This document shows positions 45,137 through 57,399 of a DNA stretch of 64,000 nucleotides, one piece after another. The notes under the pieces were generated by a model. It did no database searches. It worked only from the letters and a program-made list of their open reading frames with translations, and had not been told where the DNA came from. Within the stretch, counting starts at the first letter, position 1. Every line of letters starts with the position of its first letter. The stretch comes from Leptodontidium sp. MPI-SDFR-AT-0119 (lineage: Eukaryota; Ascomycota; Leotiomycetes; Helotiales; Leptodontidiaceae), in NCBI GenBank assembly GCA_020726505.1, contig JAHLEZ010000018.1, positions 620,001 through 684,000 of the forward strand. The letters are read 5' to 3'. The position numbers and the translations under genes were made by a program.

Positions 45137-46885
45137 TGAACGATGAAGATGTTGTGGTAAGAAGTATGTGGAGTTGTGGATAAGTTGATGGTAGTAAGTG
45201 GATTTGTTGTTGTGGAGTTTTAGAAATAAAGTGGAGATGGGAAAAGAAACGACGATATTTGTAGTAGAGAGAAGGTCCAGCCTGATCGCCCAGTCTCAAC
45301 ATTCAGACACCGAACAGTCCACTGAATAATTTGTAGAAGGACAAGTGAATAAACAGTCCTGTCAAAATCCCATAATTGAGTCTTTCGACCATGTCGTCTT
45401 ACAGCTTCATCCGTGGTGTGAATGTATGAAGTAAGTAGCCTATGGTAACTAGACTAGAAAGCTGGTTCCGCTGACCGAAGATCACTTGATCAAACGACGC
45501 CTCGCCACTTAACGACTTTACCAGAAAGCTGGCTGATCTAAAAATCCCAGGCAGAAGTTAAATGAGCTTTACTCAGGATTGACCTGGACTGGAATCATGT
45601 CAACAGCTCTGTGAATGGAAGACCGTCGTCCTGGCGCTACGGGTGATAGCTACCGAGGTAGTCATCTACTTGAAATTCAGTCGAGGCCGATTTTCAAGCG
45701 TCTATCAATTCCCGAGAATATGATGCATAAGTTGTGAATGTAGACTCTGATCTTTTATTTTTATTTTTTTATGGCACAGTGCGGTCGGTTATGGTGTGCT
45801 CCAGGGAGGGACTTTAGCCAAAGCACAGTGTCCAAAACCCTCTCGCATCGTGACACCTCCCGAAGGGCAGGGAACAAACCTGAGCTGGCAAACTCGAGGA
45901 ACGTAATATTACCGAGTCGATGCGCCATGGGGAAAGGGGCTAATCAGTCGCTGGCTGTGGTGACTCGAGACCTGTGAATGATAAGAACTGTGTGCAGACC
46001 CGATCACCGATGCTACGTATGGACCTGTTCTTCAGAGCGGCGGCATATTTTACTGTACCCCGTCATAGCCTGCTGTGTCTACTGTAATTGATGGTCTCGC
46101 ACCACGCTTGACGCAAGCTTGACGCAATATAAACCTGACTTTATCCTCAGCTTGTTTTCACCTCCTCAGTCACCTTTCAAACAACCATCAACGGAAATAC
46201 CTAAATCCACCATGCTATATCTAGACTTGGCCTTGGGCGTTCACTCTGCCATGGGTGACATTTCAGACTTCGAGATCATATTTCATTGCAGAAAGGTTAT
46301 TTGATTGCAGACATCGGAATATGAGCGCTGGTGCACACACCCACAGCTTTCTCGGCTCAGATCTTGTTATTTCATCCTAAATGCCGTTCTGCTTTTATTG
46401 GTCTTTTTCGTTTCGCTAGATGCAAAGAGTCAATCGAACATGGATTTGAACACCATGATCGATTGAAATATTTCAAAGGCTAACAATGTCGAATCTCCTT
46501 TCGAAATAAGTTGCAGTAAACACTAGATGCCATAAAGTCGAGGATTATGCGTCGTCACAAGTATATAAGGTTGCATTGACGTGGAAGTGTTCTAGCTCAC
46601 ATCATGGTTCCTATGCTAGTCTTTTTACAATAGTTGTTGTTGCATGTTTGTTTTTCAATTCTCTTTTGTATCACACACAGTTTCTTTTTTTTTGTTGGAT
46701 AATCCAATTTTTTTATATTGATATTACTTAACTCCAGCAGTTTCTGTAAATTTCTCGCTTTAACACAAACCCTAAAGGGGCGTTTTCAATTTGATTGAAG
46801 GTAACGAAAGAACTGATGGTAAGCATAAACGCCTAGAAGAAGATCGGTCTAAATTCCGTGGGGAGCGAGGGATGAAATGATGAAA
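45137..46885. other. Intergenic, no supported gene
   Basis: About 1.75 kb. Short open frames on the plus strand (near 45771 and 46119) have no motif or splice support. T-rich tracts near 46680-46720 are probably 3' sequence of the leftward gene at 46886. Confidence 0.45.
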
Positions 46886-47884
46886 TCAGTGTCTGTTGAG
46901 TACCCATCTTCTTACGTTTGCTGGGCGATGTCTAATTCGGTATATTAGACCTCCATCCCCATCACCGTCGCTAGAAACATCAAGTGCCCCAATGAGATCG
47001 TTCAAGTTTCCAAATAACGTATTTCCAAGATGAGTTAATTCTTGCGAGGCCCGCCTTCTCTGGATTGGAGAAGATGTTGAAAATGATCTCGCTTCAGATG
47101 GCGATTCAGAGGATGGTGCTTGTTGAGATGATTCAGATGCAGTTTCAGTCTCACACTCAGATAGTGTTAACTCTGCCACCCGCATCTGGAGTGTTTGTTC
47201 TTGCTCTCGCTGTTCCCATTCTGCTACGGCTCGTTGCAGAACTTGGTCACGATGAAGTTCTCGGGCTCTATCTGCTATATCCTGAGTTGTGAACAATCCT
47301 CGTCTGCGATCCAGCATATCATGATCGATTCTGGAGTGAATCGCACGCCGTCGCTGGGTGAAATCTTCTACTCGTTGTTGTTGTTCGGCTGTAAACGGCA
47401 TGTTCAGCATTAGGCAGCTCCAACACAGGCGCAAGATGCCCTCGTGTATTTCGGCCAATTCGGCCACATCCTGTACTGGATCCCCATGCACCGGAATATC
47501 CATGTTCACTCTGGAAACTCGCCGCTCCTCTTCCCTCGCATCGCGCCAGACCGCTTCCACTCTTGCCATTTCCGGAGAAGGGTCTCGATCAAGCCCGTAG
47601 AGCTCCCTTCTGTCGCGCCATTGACGATCGTCATAGATCATGTCAAGGTCAACGGGGCTCTCTCGTACTCGGCGCCAGAGCTCGATAAACTCTACAGCCT
47701 GGCGTCTTGATCTAGTTTCGAGCATGATCTGGTAGGACAGTAAATCCAGGTCGAGTGACCAGGGCTCCAGGACGTCCGGTCCCACAACTGGATTGTGATT
47801 GAAGTCTCGGCGGTCGAATCTCATTGCCACCCACTCGCGGAGGGTGGGAATGCGTGTTCTTCGGTTGTTGGATGTGTATTCCAT
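46886..47884 (-). CDS. Hypothetical Arg/Glu-rich protein
   Basis: 332 residues, single exon, ATG at 47884. It is highly charged. It opens RRTRIPTLREWVAMRFDRRD, has a helical middle part (IHEGILRLCWSCLMLNMPFT), a long Arg/Glu/Gln-rich helix likely to form a coiled coil (AVAEWEQREQEQTLQMRVAE), a Ser/Glu-rich low-complexity stretch, and a short acidic run (DVSSDGDGDGG) before a basic end. There is no signal peptide or TM. I do not recognise the family. The length of the uninterrupted frame and the protein-like composition support a real gene. Confidence 0.65.
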   Translation of the reverse strand: MEYTSNNRRTRIPTLREWVAMRFDRRDFNHNPVVGPDVLEPWSLDLDLLSYQIMLETRSRRQAVEFIELWRRVRESPVDLDMIYDDRQWRDRRELYGLDRDPSPEMARVEAVWRDAREEERRVSRVNMDIPVHGDPVQDVAELAEIHEGILRLCWSCLMLNMPFTAEQQQRVEDFTQRRRAIHSRIDHDMLDRRRGLFTTQDIADRARELHRDQVLQRAVAEWEQREQEQTLQMRVAELTLSECETETASESSQQAPSSESPSEARSFSTSSPIQRRRASQELTHLGNTLFGNLNDLIGALDVSSDGDGDGGLIYRIRHRPANVRRWVLNRH

Positions 47885-49527
47885 TTTTAAAGTGTTAAAT
47901 GCTTTATTGGTGATTTAGCATATAACCGCATATTCCAGGTCAATCAGTGAGGTTATATACCCTGAAATATAGGGTTGTTCTAGCTTAGACATAGCTGTTT
48001 AAATACGATGAGTAGATTGTTTTGGTACTGTTTCTCTATTAATCGGATCCTTTGATAGATAGGTGGAGTATAGTTCTAAGATCAAACCATAACTGCCCAT
48101 CATAAATTGGTTCTTTAAAATTCAGAACCACACCCGTTAAATGCAACTTGGATATTGTGGTTTGGTACGAGTCTCATCGATAGAAAAGGAGGACAGTTTC
48201 GTTAGTTTAGTTTGAAAAATAAAGGAACCAGACCTGAAAATCAGCTGAGGGTCCTGAGAAATCACAAAGCGTAGCTATAGGCAGGGCTTGTTCTTGTGGT
48301 TTGTTACTAACTTATATAACCAAGGCAATAGCATTACCCCTGCACAAAATGAATCCGACATGATTACTTTGAGAGAGCTACACTCACAGGCAAGCATTTT
48401 GTCGATATTAGCTTGTCATCACCAGAGAACAGAACAATGGCTTTGTTCTATGTTCTGATCTTTCCGTACTTTGTTCCTCAAGGAGCGCAAACCACCAACT
48501 TGCCAGAAGCCTAGGTCAAGGAGCTGGACACTTGAGAGGCATTGTTTCTCGAGATGTGTTCAAATCAAAACTCAACCAAGAGTATTTCAAACAGTTGTAG
48601 GCCTGTCTGGGTTCATATTGAGCAAAATAAGTTCCAAACAAACAAATGATGTAACCTGTAAATCCCGTGATCTGCCACGTGATATGGTGATTCTTTTTTG
48701 AGGGGCCAAATCGTAACCCTCAATTCGGCAGTTCCTGAAAAAATCTCTATGTAGATGTTTTGCAAAGCTTGTCGTGGAACACTTCTCAATCAAAAGCTCA
48801 ACATTGAATCTCTTGAGTGAATCTTTGTTTACCTTTAAGAATGGGGTGGTTTGCGTCGAATCTCGCGTCACTTGCACCGCGTCAACCAACATCTACATCA
48901 ACAAGCCAACGTCTATTCCAGCTTCGGTTTGAGCTCTACGAGCAGACCAAGAAAAGCAAAGTCGAAACTCCCACACTCCAAAAATCAATTGCAATTTTAT
49001 CAAGAGGCAGAATCAAAGTGAATTTGACTGCGCCGCTCTTAATCACGACCGTTCCTTATCCTTGCTTACACTATCGCCAAACCAACATTTCACAGCCTCG
49101 TCCTTCCACCCTCCACCGGAGCCTGCACTTGAAGCAAACACCACAACTTTCTCTTCGTCTTCGACTCGACTCGATTTGACTCGGCTCCTTGACATCAAAC
49201 CTTCTACCTGTGAATACCGTCGGCATTACTTACCACTCAGTGTTCCTTCAACTAGCCAAGTGATCAAATAGCCGCTCAGCCTTGCCGCTGCTCTGGAGCT
49301 TCACTTCTCAATAAAGCCCACTGCCATTCACTGTAAGTTTGCTACCATAATTCATCCCAATCCCGACCTGAAAGCCTGCAGATTTATCTTCTATCTTTTG
49401 CCAAATGATTTTTAACTTTGTTGGCTTGCACTTGTACTCGATTCCAAGACCATCTCACTGACTTTCGCAGTGAACAGTCAGTCACCTATCCCACCAACAC
49501 ACTCACACAGACCTCAACTCCTTCGAT
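47885..49527. other. Intergenic and 5' leader of SUMO-array gene
   Basis: About 1.6 kb. The right part (from roughly 49000) is C/T-rich as in fungal promoters and leaders. A likely 5'-untranslated intron runs 49333-49470: it has a gtaagt donor, a cactgac branch and a cgcag acceptor. The left part is promoter sequence of the leftward hypothetical gene. Confidence 0.5.
49333..49470 (+). other. Probable 5'UTR intron
   Basis: 138 nt with the donor ctgtaagt, the branch-like ctcactgac and the acceptor tttcgcag, 57 bases before the ATG of the SUMO-array gene. No coding frame crosses it. Confidence 0.55.
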
Positions 49528-50845
49528 ATGTCCGAACACAACACTTCAGATGCCCCAGCAGGCAGTCCAGGCGCCCCCGAAGCCACCGAGGCCAAGCCCG
49601 AACAAAAGCCCGGAAGCTTGGAGATTAAGATAAAGGATCAGAACGAGAACGAGACCTTCTTCCGAATCAAGAAGCACACCAAGCTCGGCAAGGTCTTCGA
49701 GGCATACTGCGAGCGCCAATCCCTGACCCGTAATACTGTACGTTTCCTCTTTGAGGGTACCCGCGTTCAAGAGAACGACACACCGGAGGGTCTGGACATC
49801 GAAGATGGCGATATGATCCAGGCGGTCTTGGAGCAGGTTGGTGGAGAGGGAACTGCGGAGCCTAGTACTCCTGTTGCTGCCCCAGCGGAGGATGAGAAAC
49901 CACAAGAGAAAGCTGGATCTCTCAGCATCAAGGTCAAGGATCAGAATGAAAACGAAACCTTCTTCAAGATCAAGAGTCACACAAAGTTGGGAAAGGTCTT
50001 CGATGCATACTGCGAACGTCAGTCTTTGGCCAGAAACACTGTCCGATTCTTGTTCGAGGGGGGCAGAATTCAAGACACCGATACACCAGAATCCTTGGAG
50101 ATGCAGGATGGTGATATGGTTCAAGCAATGCTCGAGCAGGTTGGCGGTGCGGCGGAGGACGAGGCAGGTGCTGCTGAGAAGAAGCCAGAGCAAAAGTCTG
50201 AGGGCGGAGAACATATCAACATCAAGGTCATGGATCAGTCGAGCCAGGAGATATTCTTCAAGATCAAGCGCAGCACCCAACTCAAGAAGGTCATGAATGC
50301 ATACTGCCAACGTCAAGGACTCGATATGAAGGCTGTTCGGTTCTTGTTCGATGGGGACAGACTCCAGGAGGACGAGACGCCCGCTTCGAAGGAAATGGAA
50401 GACGGTGACGTTATTGAGGTATTCCTTGAGCAACTTGGAGGTGCAACTGATGAAGATGTCGAGGGTGGTGGAGAGGCCAACCCAGAACCGCAGAAAATAT
50501 CCATTACAGTGAAGGATTCCCGCGGAGAGGAGGTCGAGTTCAAGTGTAAGAGCACAACTGTTCTCAAGAAGTGAGTTGATTTGGCAACGGCCATTTCTTT
50601 CTTTGAGAATTTTTCATCGTGAGCATTTACCCTCAGATTGCTCCAAAAGTTTGTGGGGATTGCTGACTCCCCGATCTAGACTCATGGATGCCTTCTGTCG
50701 ACAGCAGGGCCGTAAACCTGACACTCTTCGCTTCTTCACCCCTGACGGAAAGCGTGTTAATAATACAGATACCCCTGAGTCCCTGAACTTGGAGGATGGA
50801 GATCTTCTCGATGTTCATGAGGAGCAGCAAGGTGGCCGATATTAG
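49528..50845 (+). CDS. Four-domain tandem SUMO protein
   Basis: Two exons, 49528-50570 and 50680-50845, give 402 residues. Four SUMO (Rad60-SLD/ubiquitin-like) domains lie in a row at about 31-106, 131-207, 229-305 and 323-400. Each has the SUMO pattern: a strand like [20 protein letters not shown], then a helix like [22 protein letters not shown]-type loop and EDGD. Each ends in Gly-Gly (105-106, 206-207, 304-305, 399-400); the last is followed only by Arg-Tyr. Acidic Pro/Glu/Ala linkers of 17-24 residues join them. Domains 1 and 2 are nearly identical; domain 3 is closest to Smt3; domain 4 is the most diverged and holds the intron. Fungal SUMO genes normally encode one domain of about 95 residues. 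It could be a precursor cut by SUMO proteases, a fixed SUMO chain or a scaffold. Confidence 0.92.
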
Positions 50846-51942
50846 GTCTTCTATTTTCCTTCAAGCATGGGTACCGCTCCGATGTTGGTGCACGCATGAA
50901 TTTTCTCACGAAGCAACGACATGATGATTGAGCGAATTTTTCTTTTCTCTACTTTGAAATTCTGCTGCGGATATTTACAGAGTGGCTGAACATTACAGAC
51001 ACATGGACCGGAGCAAACCTTGCTGTTTTCACGGGCGCATGTGGATTGGCTGGGCGATCTGGCCCTGGAATGGGGTCATAGAATTCTGCGCTCTGCTCCA
51101 TTATTGAGCTCATTGATATTTCCACACAGAAAAAAATGCGATTAATACAAAACTCTACAAAAATAAACATGCTTTTGTTGTGTTTTTGGATTTTCTTTTT
51201 AGATTAATTTTCGGTTTCAACTACGCTTCAGAGGCCAGCTTTTCATATATCTATCAACTAAAAGTCAACAAATAGGCGAGCGAAGTCGCAATATCCGCAT
51301 GCAAAACATCCGCTTCAAAGCTCTCAATAATAACAACCAATCATTACACAAAATAAACTGTACAATCAAAAGATTCATAATTCGCATTAATTCTACTTCC
51401 AGCCGTGTACTTCAGCCTCTTCCTCAGTAATCAACACTACTCTCCTCACTAACCACACTCCCCCTCTTACTAAGGTGGCCAATAAGTAAGTTGAGTTAAG
51501 CTGAATTAATAAGCTGAGCTCTAAGACGTAAGTCATAAGTTAGGGCTAGGGCTACTAATAAGTAAGCTAGAAAATCTTCAGCTTATTAGTAGCTTATAAG
51601 TTAAAGTAATAAATATTCTTAATTATAAGGTTAGTTTAAGTAAGTTAAGGATGCTGATTTAGGTTTTAAGAGGCTTACTTAATAGGGCTCTAGGCCTCTA
51701 ATTAGTTAGAATAGCGTAACGAGAGCTTTTAATTGGCTAAATACTACTAAAAAGCGGTTAACGCCGCAACTTCTTAATCTTACTCTTAATCCTTAATCGC
51801 GAGGTGTTAATAATCTTACTATAATAGCTTCTTTTTACGCCTCACATATAATTATTAACGATAAGGAACCTTATGTATCTCCAGTAACATCCACTACTAC
51901 TTTAGTTAATCCTTTTACGTTAATAATAGCTCCGCAAACTAC
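50846..51942. other. Intergenic, turning AT-rich
   Basis: The first 600 bases are the 3' side of the SUMO-array gene. From about 51470 the composition changes abruptly to TA-rich sequence with few CA/TG pairs (repeated aagtaagt, cttattagtag and similar), which looks RIP-mutated. It may be a remnant of another repeat into which the LTR element inserted. Confidence 0.5.
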
Positions 51943-52223
51943 TGTGGGAGGGACGAACCCCAATCCACACAACAAGAGGGTAGCATGTAGCGAGCCACCG
52001 GAGGAGATTCTAGGCTCTGTAAATAACAGATCAATTAAATCTAAAGATATCACATATCTGGAGAGTACGAATCGGCAAAGGAGGGGAGGGAAAAGAGTTC
52101 TAATAAATAGAATATATCTAGTGTTGCGTTCTTGACGTTCTGTAGTCAAGTGTTGGCTCCTTATATGTGCGAAGGACCAGCGCAGTCATGTGACAAAAGA
52201 AATCAGGGGCTGTCCCCGCCACA
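51943..52223 (-). repeat. LTR, left copy (about 281 bp)
   Basis: It starts TGTGGGAGGG on the plus strand and ends gccaca, so on the minus strand it runs TGTGG...CCACA. A polypurine tract (AAGGGGGGGACGCA on the minus strand) lies directly before it. It is far less mutated than the right copy. Confidence 0.75.
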
Positions 52224-53640
52224 TGCGTCCCCCCCTTCAAAGACTCTGCTCGCCCTCGAGCAATATATACCAAAAAGAAGTAAACAACCAATTAGAGCGT
52301 CTCAAATCGTCAGCAGGATGCTATATAGCCAGTGTATACAAAGTCCCGTGATAGTTGACCTGTCACCTTTGAAGCAAACAATCGTCTCGCTTAGCACCTT
52401 CCTGCCCCCCTACATAAGGCTGGCTCTCCCCCACTAACCTTCCAACTTCAACTTCTCCAAGTATAACAATCTCTCCTCAACACCATTCTCTCCATAAAGC
52501 ACCTTAACGCGTCTCGATCTCTTTCCTCCTTCTTTCCATCAATCAAACAACACCTCCTACACCTTCTCTCGTTATAACACCTCCAAAGAAAGCAAACTTC
52601 CCCGCCAAGCTCATGTCAAGATCGACTTCACCATTACTTTTCTATACTACCAAGGCAAGATCTCCTTCCATTTAAAGACGACCTCAGCTACCATGACTCC
52701 AGTATCCTCAGAGGTCTCTCTGCCGCCAACTTCTCCATATTCGGTACCTTCAGGACAACAACCTTGGCCTTCACTATCAACTTCAGCGCGCCATTGGAGC
52801 TCAGCACCTTCAACTTTGCTATTGCCTAGTCGTAGAGGTGGCGTAGCAGAGAGCTTTCCTTGCTTCCTTCTTGCTAGACAGCAACTTCTTCCGCAACACC
52901 TGCGTTGACCTGTGTGCAGTCTCCACTCAGCCTTCCCGCACCTCGATCTCCAAACAACAACTTCAGTATGAAGTCAAGTCGCCTCAACGCGGTAAGTTGA
53001 CCTTCCACAGCACCATCTGAGCTCTACTAACTCGTCGTAGATCTTCAAGGAGAGTCCTTCATTGTCAGCCACCTTGGAGGTGCCACCAAGATCAGTTCGC
53101 TCCATCTCAGCCCAAGCGCTCTCAGCTTCAACACTAAAGGTCAATACTATGGAGGTCTTAACGCGTCTCAACTTCGTGAGTTATACTCCCATCTCTTCTC
53201 CTGTACTTGACTAGCCATTCACAGATTATACTAACACCTTTCCCACACCAATCGCAGTGCGACCACTGTCTTCAGTCCTCAACTCGTGTTTTGAGAAATG
53301 CCCAAAGTGAACTCCAGGACTTCACCTTAAACTAGCTAAGTATCAAACTGCCTAACGTCTTCGCAGCGCCGGTGCTTATATTCTCTCCACAGGTCAAGGA
53401 AACGATGTCCTCTATCTCCTTCAGGCTCGTAAACCCAATGAGAATCATAGGCAACTTTGTTCGATACCCGCATCAAACTCCACTCCTCGGGTTTAGAACG
53501 TGCGTGTCGCGCCGTATTGATCTTCCCTTAGAAATGGGTCACTGAGTAGCTTTCGGGTCCCTCCACAGACGCGTCTATGTTGCACCTACGCAAGTCACAC
53601 TACTGGAGATAGGTGACATTATTCCGCCAGTCTCTTATTA
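52224..53640 (+). other. GC-normal island inside the AT-rich block
   Basis: About 1.4 kb that does not show RIP-like composition, although AT-rich sequence lies on both sides. It has a C/T-rich promoter-like stretch (52430-52600) and several good introns: gtaagt...ctactaac...cgtag at about 52991-53040 and gtgagt...ttgact...cacag at about 53175-53224. Small open frames lie around them (an ATG at 52693 giving 71 codons; another from 52970 across the first intron). I cannot join these into a recognisable protein. It could be a recent insertion, a transposon leader or a non-coding RNA. Confidence 0.4.
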
Positions 53641-55799
53641 ATTGGTTGGTTAGATGGGGTGGAGGCTAGATCCGCCAATTTCGAAGGTTTATGGCAGGAA
53701 GCCAGGAGGAGTAAGCAAACTAACGGTCGTAATGCGTCGAGCAGGGTTAGAAGGCTACAATAGGTTCTTAGTTCTTAGTGTAGTGGAAATGGCCCCTTCT
53801 CCCCTTGACAGGTAAGTCACCTCCTATTGTTGAAGCTAATAGAGGGTCTTTGAAACAGCTGAGCTTTCTGGGGGCAAAAGAGTTTAGTCAACTCAAGCAC
53901 TATTGAGCTAGCAGTAGCTAAGTATAAGATGGCATGCTGTAGGGTCCTGTTAGCTAGAGATCTTCTCGGAATAGTGGTTCGGTCTTAGTTAAGGTCTCTT
54001 AATTACTTTAGTTCTTTAATAGGGGTTGAAGAACTTGTTGTTGGTCTCGAGGTCGAAGCTAGACTTAACTCCTAACTAGTTACTCTATAGGTTGTTGGCT
54101 TTGTCCCTGTCTGTTTTACTTAACGACACCTCTCAGAATAATGTAATAGGCGGTGACGAAACATCTATGAGAACACCTAGGGTCGCCCCCTTAGCCTTAA
54201 TTAGTTGCTAGTACTTATTATTAAACTTAGCTAGAGGTCGAGGGTATAAAGTCTTTATTACTTCAGCGATATTAATACGAGCCTAGAATAGCGGCGCTCT
54301 TACTTATAGGTTTATTATAATTATAGAGCTATTATATTATATTTGAAAGTTGTTTATAACTTATAGTCTCTTGTTAGTACTTTAAGTGCGAAGTATATTA
54401 CCTCTTGTCTACTAGCACTAATAAACGGTAAGAGAAGTCCTTATTCTTTTAGACTTTCTGACGAGAGGGGACTAAGAGGTATCGACGTATATATAAAAGG
54501 GGCCCTGACCTAGTAGGCGAGAGACTTTAGACAGAGCTAATTAGGGGTAGTCGACTAACACTCGATCCCTGAAAGGTTCACTAGCTAGGGGTCGTCGGCC
54601 GATAGTATACTTAGACTTCTAGCACGTGGGGTGGGGTTAGCGTTAGCTATATTCTGTCGCCTGTAATAAGAGATCTTCTTAGATAGATCGCGAACCTCCC
54701 TAAGACTTACTTAGGCTTATTAACGAGAGTGCTAACCGGCAAATTCCTAGATCTGAGGCTATTGTGGACAGTCCTTAAGGGTTTTGACTTGTGGTTATTA
54801 ACTTGAAGTTTTAGAGAGCACGGCTCTGATTCTAAAGCGTGTTGTCGGTTCTTCGCTAAGAGATTTCCTAGACTTCTGCTCACCTTACATAAATCGTGTG
54901 ATCTACTTACTAGTTTAAGGCTAGTTTGTCGATAGTGCTCTTAGTGTTAGCCGATAGCATGCTCCGTGGGTTATTAGCTTTGTCCCTAGGAATAATAGGC
55001 TTACTTCGTCGTTTCCTCTCTTTTTATTAATTACTAAAAGTTAGCGCCTAAGTATATTACGTCTATATTCTTCGGGGTGTCTAGTACGTTAGACTCGAAT
55101 TTCTGGCCTAGGCCATAGGTTTAACCTACCGTTTTGGAATCTAGTCCTACGGATCGAGCCTAACAACTGGCCTATTTAAACGAAGTTACTTTTTATTGCC
55201 AAGAATATCGCTAACTTAATAATAACAGTCTCGTTCTAAACTTATTATATATTCACATATAGTAAGTAGTTTATAAGGGCGCTAGTTTCTTGTTGAGTTT
55301 TGCTCCGAGAGATAAGTGTTCTTATAACACGGGGCTAATATTCTCTCTAACTTACTTAGGGCTATATAAGCTCTTATTCGTGTTTATTATAGTATTAAGG
55401 TGTCTTAAATCGTGGTTCTTAGTAATACAAAGTCGGTTTGGCGATTATTTTAACGATTTTAATATGCGACAGTATGTCGTCCCCCCCTTTAAAGACTAAG
55501 GGTACGTCCTCGTATTAGCTCCTTAATACTAAAGCCTTAATACTAAAGTGTTAGCTTTAAGTTTCGTGTCGCGACGGCTACTCGTGGAAGTAAGTAATAG
55601 TTATTAGGGCTAAGTTTATTTAATTAAAGAAATATTATTGGCGACGCTAGCGTGTAGAGTATATATGTTTATTTTAAGTTAGACACTACTTAGTACTTAT
55701 TACGCTACTGTACTGACAATTCGGGGACTCTAATTACTATCTTATCGTCCCTAACACGTTATATTGTCGGAATCGTAGGGTTCTCTAAGAATTCGAAGT
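53641..55799. other. RIP-like AT-rich DNA, no readable gene
   Basis: TA-rich, with stops in all frames. A C-run with flanking sequence (about 55479-55495) resembles the polypurine tract next to the left LTR. It could mark the end of an internal retroelement. Confidence 0.5.
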
Positions 55800-57100
55800 C
55801 GTTAAGGTATTATAAATCAATGTCTAGTTTAAGATTTAGAGGGGTTAAGTTGTCGTCTTTATTAGAGGCCTCTCTTACTTTATTATTATTATTATAAATA
55901 AAGTTATTCCTTTTATAGAAAAGCTTAAACTTATTACTAGCGAAGGTTTGTCTTAACTAGGGGCTATTATCGCCGAGTTCCTTGAGTCTATAATAGCCTT
56001 TATTAGTGTAAGTTTTAGCGATCTTATAAGGACTTAGCCACTTAAAGTCGAGTGCTTAGTTTAAGGACATATTATTCTCTCGTACTGAGTCCTAGCGAAA
56101 GACTAAGTCTTTCTTTTTAAATAGTCTCTTCTATATGTCGTATTTAAGATTAAAGGCTTCCTTGCCTTCTTGACGACGCCGAGTCTTCTTAAAGATAGCC
56201 TCATTAATATGTTCCTGTCTCATCTAAAACTATATAGCCCTAAGCTATAGTAACTTCGATTAGTCACGAACCTCCTTAGTAAATAACGTTCTTTATATTA
56301 AGTTTCTTGTCTCGATAAGTAAAATCGCCTCCTTACTATATATTATATAAAATAGTGTATAATTAGTTAGACTATACATAATAGTTCTGTCAGTAAATAA
56401 CACTACGGAAAGGTTATTAGTCTAACGTCCTTTTATTTTTAACAAGGCATTCTTAATAAGTCCATGGCCTCGTTCGATCATTCCGTTAGCTCTAACATTA
56501 TACGCCGAGGTCTTGATTCGCTCGACCTCTATTTTATTAAGTAACTCTAGTACTTCCCCTATATTCTTAATTCCTTTATTTATAATAAGTCTCTAAAACA
56601 ACTCATAACGACAAATAATATCTTCTTAAATAAAAGCAGTGATGTGTTTAGCCTCTCTAATAAGGAGAACTCTAACTTCAGCCCATTTACTTATGTCGTC
56701 TCTCGTAATAATAAGGTAACCTTTTCCCTTATATAGTAGTATATAAGTAATATTTAATACTCACTTTTCTATAAGTCCATTTAATACAGTAAGGTAAAGA
56801 GGCTCCTTAAGACGTTTTACTAATTAAAGTTAACAATTCTTATATATTCAGACGTATTTTATATAATTAATAAATAGTCCCTTCTAAAAGTACCACGTGG
56901 CGATGCGGTAGTAAGTGCTTTCTCTTCCTTTATAATTAGAATTATTATAGTAGCTCTAAAGTATAATTTCTTTCTCCTTATTAATATTAATAATAAGCTT
57001 AACAGCAGAACCTTTTATAAGGAGCCTCTAAATCCGGCGACTATATACACTATAGTTTAAGACTTCTCATTTAAAAACACAAAATTACTTTTTAGTTATA
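55800..57100 (-). pseudogene. Integrase remnant of Ty3/gypsy pol
   Basis: On the minus strand near 56480-56720, stop-laden frames keep the integrase core pattern, for example SKWAEVRVL and NVRANGMIERGHG. Near 55950-56110 lies a GPY/F-like region with FKWLSPYKI. Many in-frame stops sit where Trp or Gln codons would be expected, as after C-to-T change. Confidence 0.7.
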
Positions 57101-57399
57101 TCTTTAGGAGTCTTAAGTGTCGTTAAGTATCAGGCAATTTACTAGTATCCTTCGTTATATTTGTTAATTAAAACAAATAGCCTTTCTCTATTAGAGCTTA
57201 AACTATTAGAGGAGCTGAGTTCCCCTTTGTCTCTTAAGTATTACACTTTTACTTTTATATTTAATAAGATATTATTTTGTTTACGTAGTTTAAGGTCTAT
57301 TATTACTTCTTCGAATTCTAAATTAATAAGTTCTTTAGTGTTAAATACTTTTATAAGGCAAATCTTATAGGCTCTTAACTTAGAAAGTATCTAATCCTC

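Noticed and set aside
49546..50433. Long minus-strand open frame opposite the SUMO-array gene
   Set aside because: It is the antisense shadow of the SUMO repeats; its Leu-rich composition mirrors the coding strand.
51536..51556. ttagggctagggct, resembling telomere repeats
   Set aside because: There is no tandem TTAGGG array. It is two loosely similar units in AT-rich repeat DNA.
55290..57370. Short plus-strand open frames near 55290 and 57161
   Set aside because: They are chance frames in RIP-degraded transposon DNA whose coding remnants are on the minus strand.
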